From an uncultured Eubacteriales bacterium (GTDB taxonomy: Bacteria > Bacillota > Clostridia > Oscillospirales > CAG-272), in contig URHI01000105.1 of assembly GCA_900547565.1 (NCBI GenBank), forward strand, positions 1-6,734: 6,734 nucleotides of DNA, given 5' to 3'. Position numbers and translations under genes: made by a program. Shown piece by piece: positions 5,993 to 6,734 of this stretch. The notes below the pieces were generated by a model. That model had not been told where the DNA came from and did no database searches. It was given only the letters and a program-made list of their open reading frames with translations. Numbering within the stretch: position 1 is the first letter of the stretch; every line of letters begins with the position of its first letter.

Positions 5993-6682
5993 TCAATACT
6001 CCAGCTCACAAAGCAACATGCGGTGATCAGACGTCAGATCTGCACTCGTGTCAATAACCCACGGAGCGGAAGCCTGAATATCAGGCGTGACAAGAATGTT
6101 GTCAATGTTTTTGTTCCTGAAGGTCGCCAGCGTCAGATTGACCGGCCGCACAAAATCCATATGCGCGGCGATCTTTCCGGGATCGGTGTTGAAATCCGCT
6201 GCGGCTACAAAACGTCCGCCGAACGAACGCATGTAATCCGCATAACGCTCCATAGTTTCGGTGTTTCTGACATCATCCTCGCACGAAAGATGCGAATTGA
6301 ACACACGCAGTGCTCCTCCCGGCACCTCGGCCACCGCCGAACCGGCAGACGTCCCCCACTTTGCCAGTCCCTGAGGATAGAAATACGTGTCACCGCTGCT
6401 AAGCGGATAGCGGCTGAGTATCGCGGTGCCGTAGCAACCGCCCTGAAAGTCACGAATCTTTATAAAATAATAATACTCAAGCCCCGATTCGTCCGCAAGA
6501 TACTGCGGCATGTCTACACCCTCCGAACGCCGCACGCACTGATCAACCTCCTGCAGACACACGATATCCGCATCGCTCCCGCGTATAGCGACGGCAACAT
6601 CACGCAGCGTTTCGGGCGTGAAGTGCTCCTCACGCTTGGCTGCGGCGCCTATATTGAAACTGGCAAATCTTATGTGTGGCAT
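5993..6682 (-). CDS. Endonuclease/exonuclease/phosphatase family protein
   Basis: A 229-residue protein with the full motif set of the metal-dependent EEP (DNase I-like) fold: SFNIG with N10, DIVCLQEVD with E45, AILSRYPL, NSHLS with H131, AADFNTDP with D163 and N165, IDNILV with D194, and the terminal SDHRML with D219 and H220. These are the residues that bind Mg2+ and carry out phosphodiester hydrolysis in the family, so the enzyme looks intact. Substrates in the family range from DNA abasic sites to sphingomyelin and inositol phosphates. The short, compact form without a signal peptide suggests a cytoplasmic enzyme of unknown substrate. The ATG at 6682-6680 is preceded by GGAG (6692-6689) with the same six-base spacing as the ligase gene, inside the repeat element. 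It is convergent with mtlD. Confidence 0.88.
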   Translation of the reverse strand: MPHIRFASFNIGAAAKREEHFTPETLRDVAVAIRGSDADIVCLQEVDQCVRRSEGVDMPQYLADESGLEYYYFIKIRDFQGGCYGTAILSRYPLSSGDTYFYPQGLAKWGTSAGSAVAEVPGGALRVFNSHLSCEDDVRNTETMERYADYMRSFGGRFVAAADFNTDPGKIAAHMDFVRPVNLTLATFRNKNIDNILVTPDIQASAPWVIDTSADLTSDHRMLLCELEY

Positions 6683-6734
6683 GTTAATCTCCATTCTGCC
6701 GCTTTGCGGCAGCACAAATAGTAATCAGTGAATT
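6683..6734 (-). repeat. Leader element copy 3 (inverted, cut by the window edge), carries the EEP ribosome binding site
   Basis: Read on the minus strand, 6734 to 6683 matches the 3' part of the tandem elements at 965-1016 and 1083-1133 with only a few substitutions. It has the same AATTCACTGAT lead, the same CTGCCGC-AAA-GCGGCAG hairpin (6712-6696) and the same AATGGAGATTAA before an ATG. The similarity stops at the start codon; the proteins that follow are unrelated. The visible part ends within the arm of the second hairpin, so the element probably continues beyond the window. Confidence 0.85.

Noticed and set aside
5993..6734. Plus-strand open frame 6023-6721 opposite the EEP gene
   Set aside because: The minus-strand frame has all EEP catalytic motifs and a proper ribosome binding site; the plus-strand frame is its shadow.

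Overview
The window looks like chromosomal DNA from a low-to-mid-GC anaerobic Firmicute, most likely a member of the Clostridia close to the Oscillospiraceae/Ruminococcaceae. The reasons are strong GGAG-type ribosome binding sites, the style of the proteins, and intergenic DNA rich in small palindromes. No rRNA, tRNA, transposase, phage gene or CRISPR array is visible. The lineage is an inference from protein character, not a database result.

Left end (1-708): two broken genes are joined out of frame. Bases 2 to about 124 encode the N-terminal part of a U32-family peptidase. From about base 115 the DNA encodes, in a different frame, the body of a left-handed beta-helix hexapeptide-repeat protein that lacks its own start. 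The two coding stretches overlap at a short sequence that fits both, as at a microhomology junction or a chimeric assembly join.

Bases 709-1133 are non-coding and full of inverted repeats: a run of five potential hairpins (734-882), then a 118-bp element in two nearly identical tandem copies (899-1016 and 1017-1134). Each copy holds three hairpins and ends in a GGAG ribosome binding site. The second copy ends exactly at the start codon of an acyl-CoA synthetase-like AMP-binding ligase (1134-2849). A third copy of the 3' part of the element lies inverted at the far right (6683-6734) and again ends exactly at the start codon of an unrelated gene, an endonuclease/exonuclease/phosphatase (EEP) family protein (6682-5993, minus strand). 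A portable repeat that supplies the ribosome binding site of unrelated genes is the most unusual thing here.

Middle (3009-5819): a compact same-strand cluster of three genes with gaps of about 30 bases. They encode an S51 (PepE-like) peptidase, a PdxY-like pyridoxamine/pyridoxal kinase, and a mannitol-1-phosphate 5-dehydrogenase (MtlD). A 14-bp palindrome at 2960-2973, resembling a catabolite-responsive element except for one central base, lies ahead of the cluster. The kinase has Glu in place of the usual catalytic Asp, and the dehydrogenase lacks the usual Asp-Arg-Ile motif before its Pro-Pro.

Right end: a strong bidirectional terminator (5855-5894) separates the MtlD cluster from the convergent EEP gene. 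The genes do not form one obvious pathway: peptide hydrolysis, vitamin B6 salvage, hexitol-phosphate oxidation, fatty-acid activation and a phosphodiesterase-fold enzyme are ordinary housekeeping or accessory metabolism. The novelty lies in the repeats and rearrangements around them.
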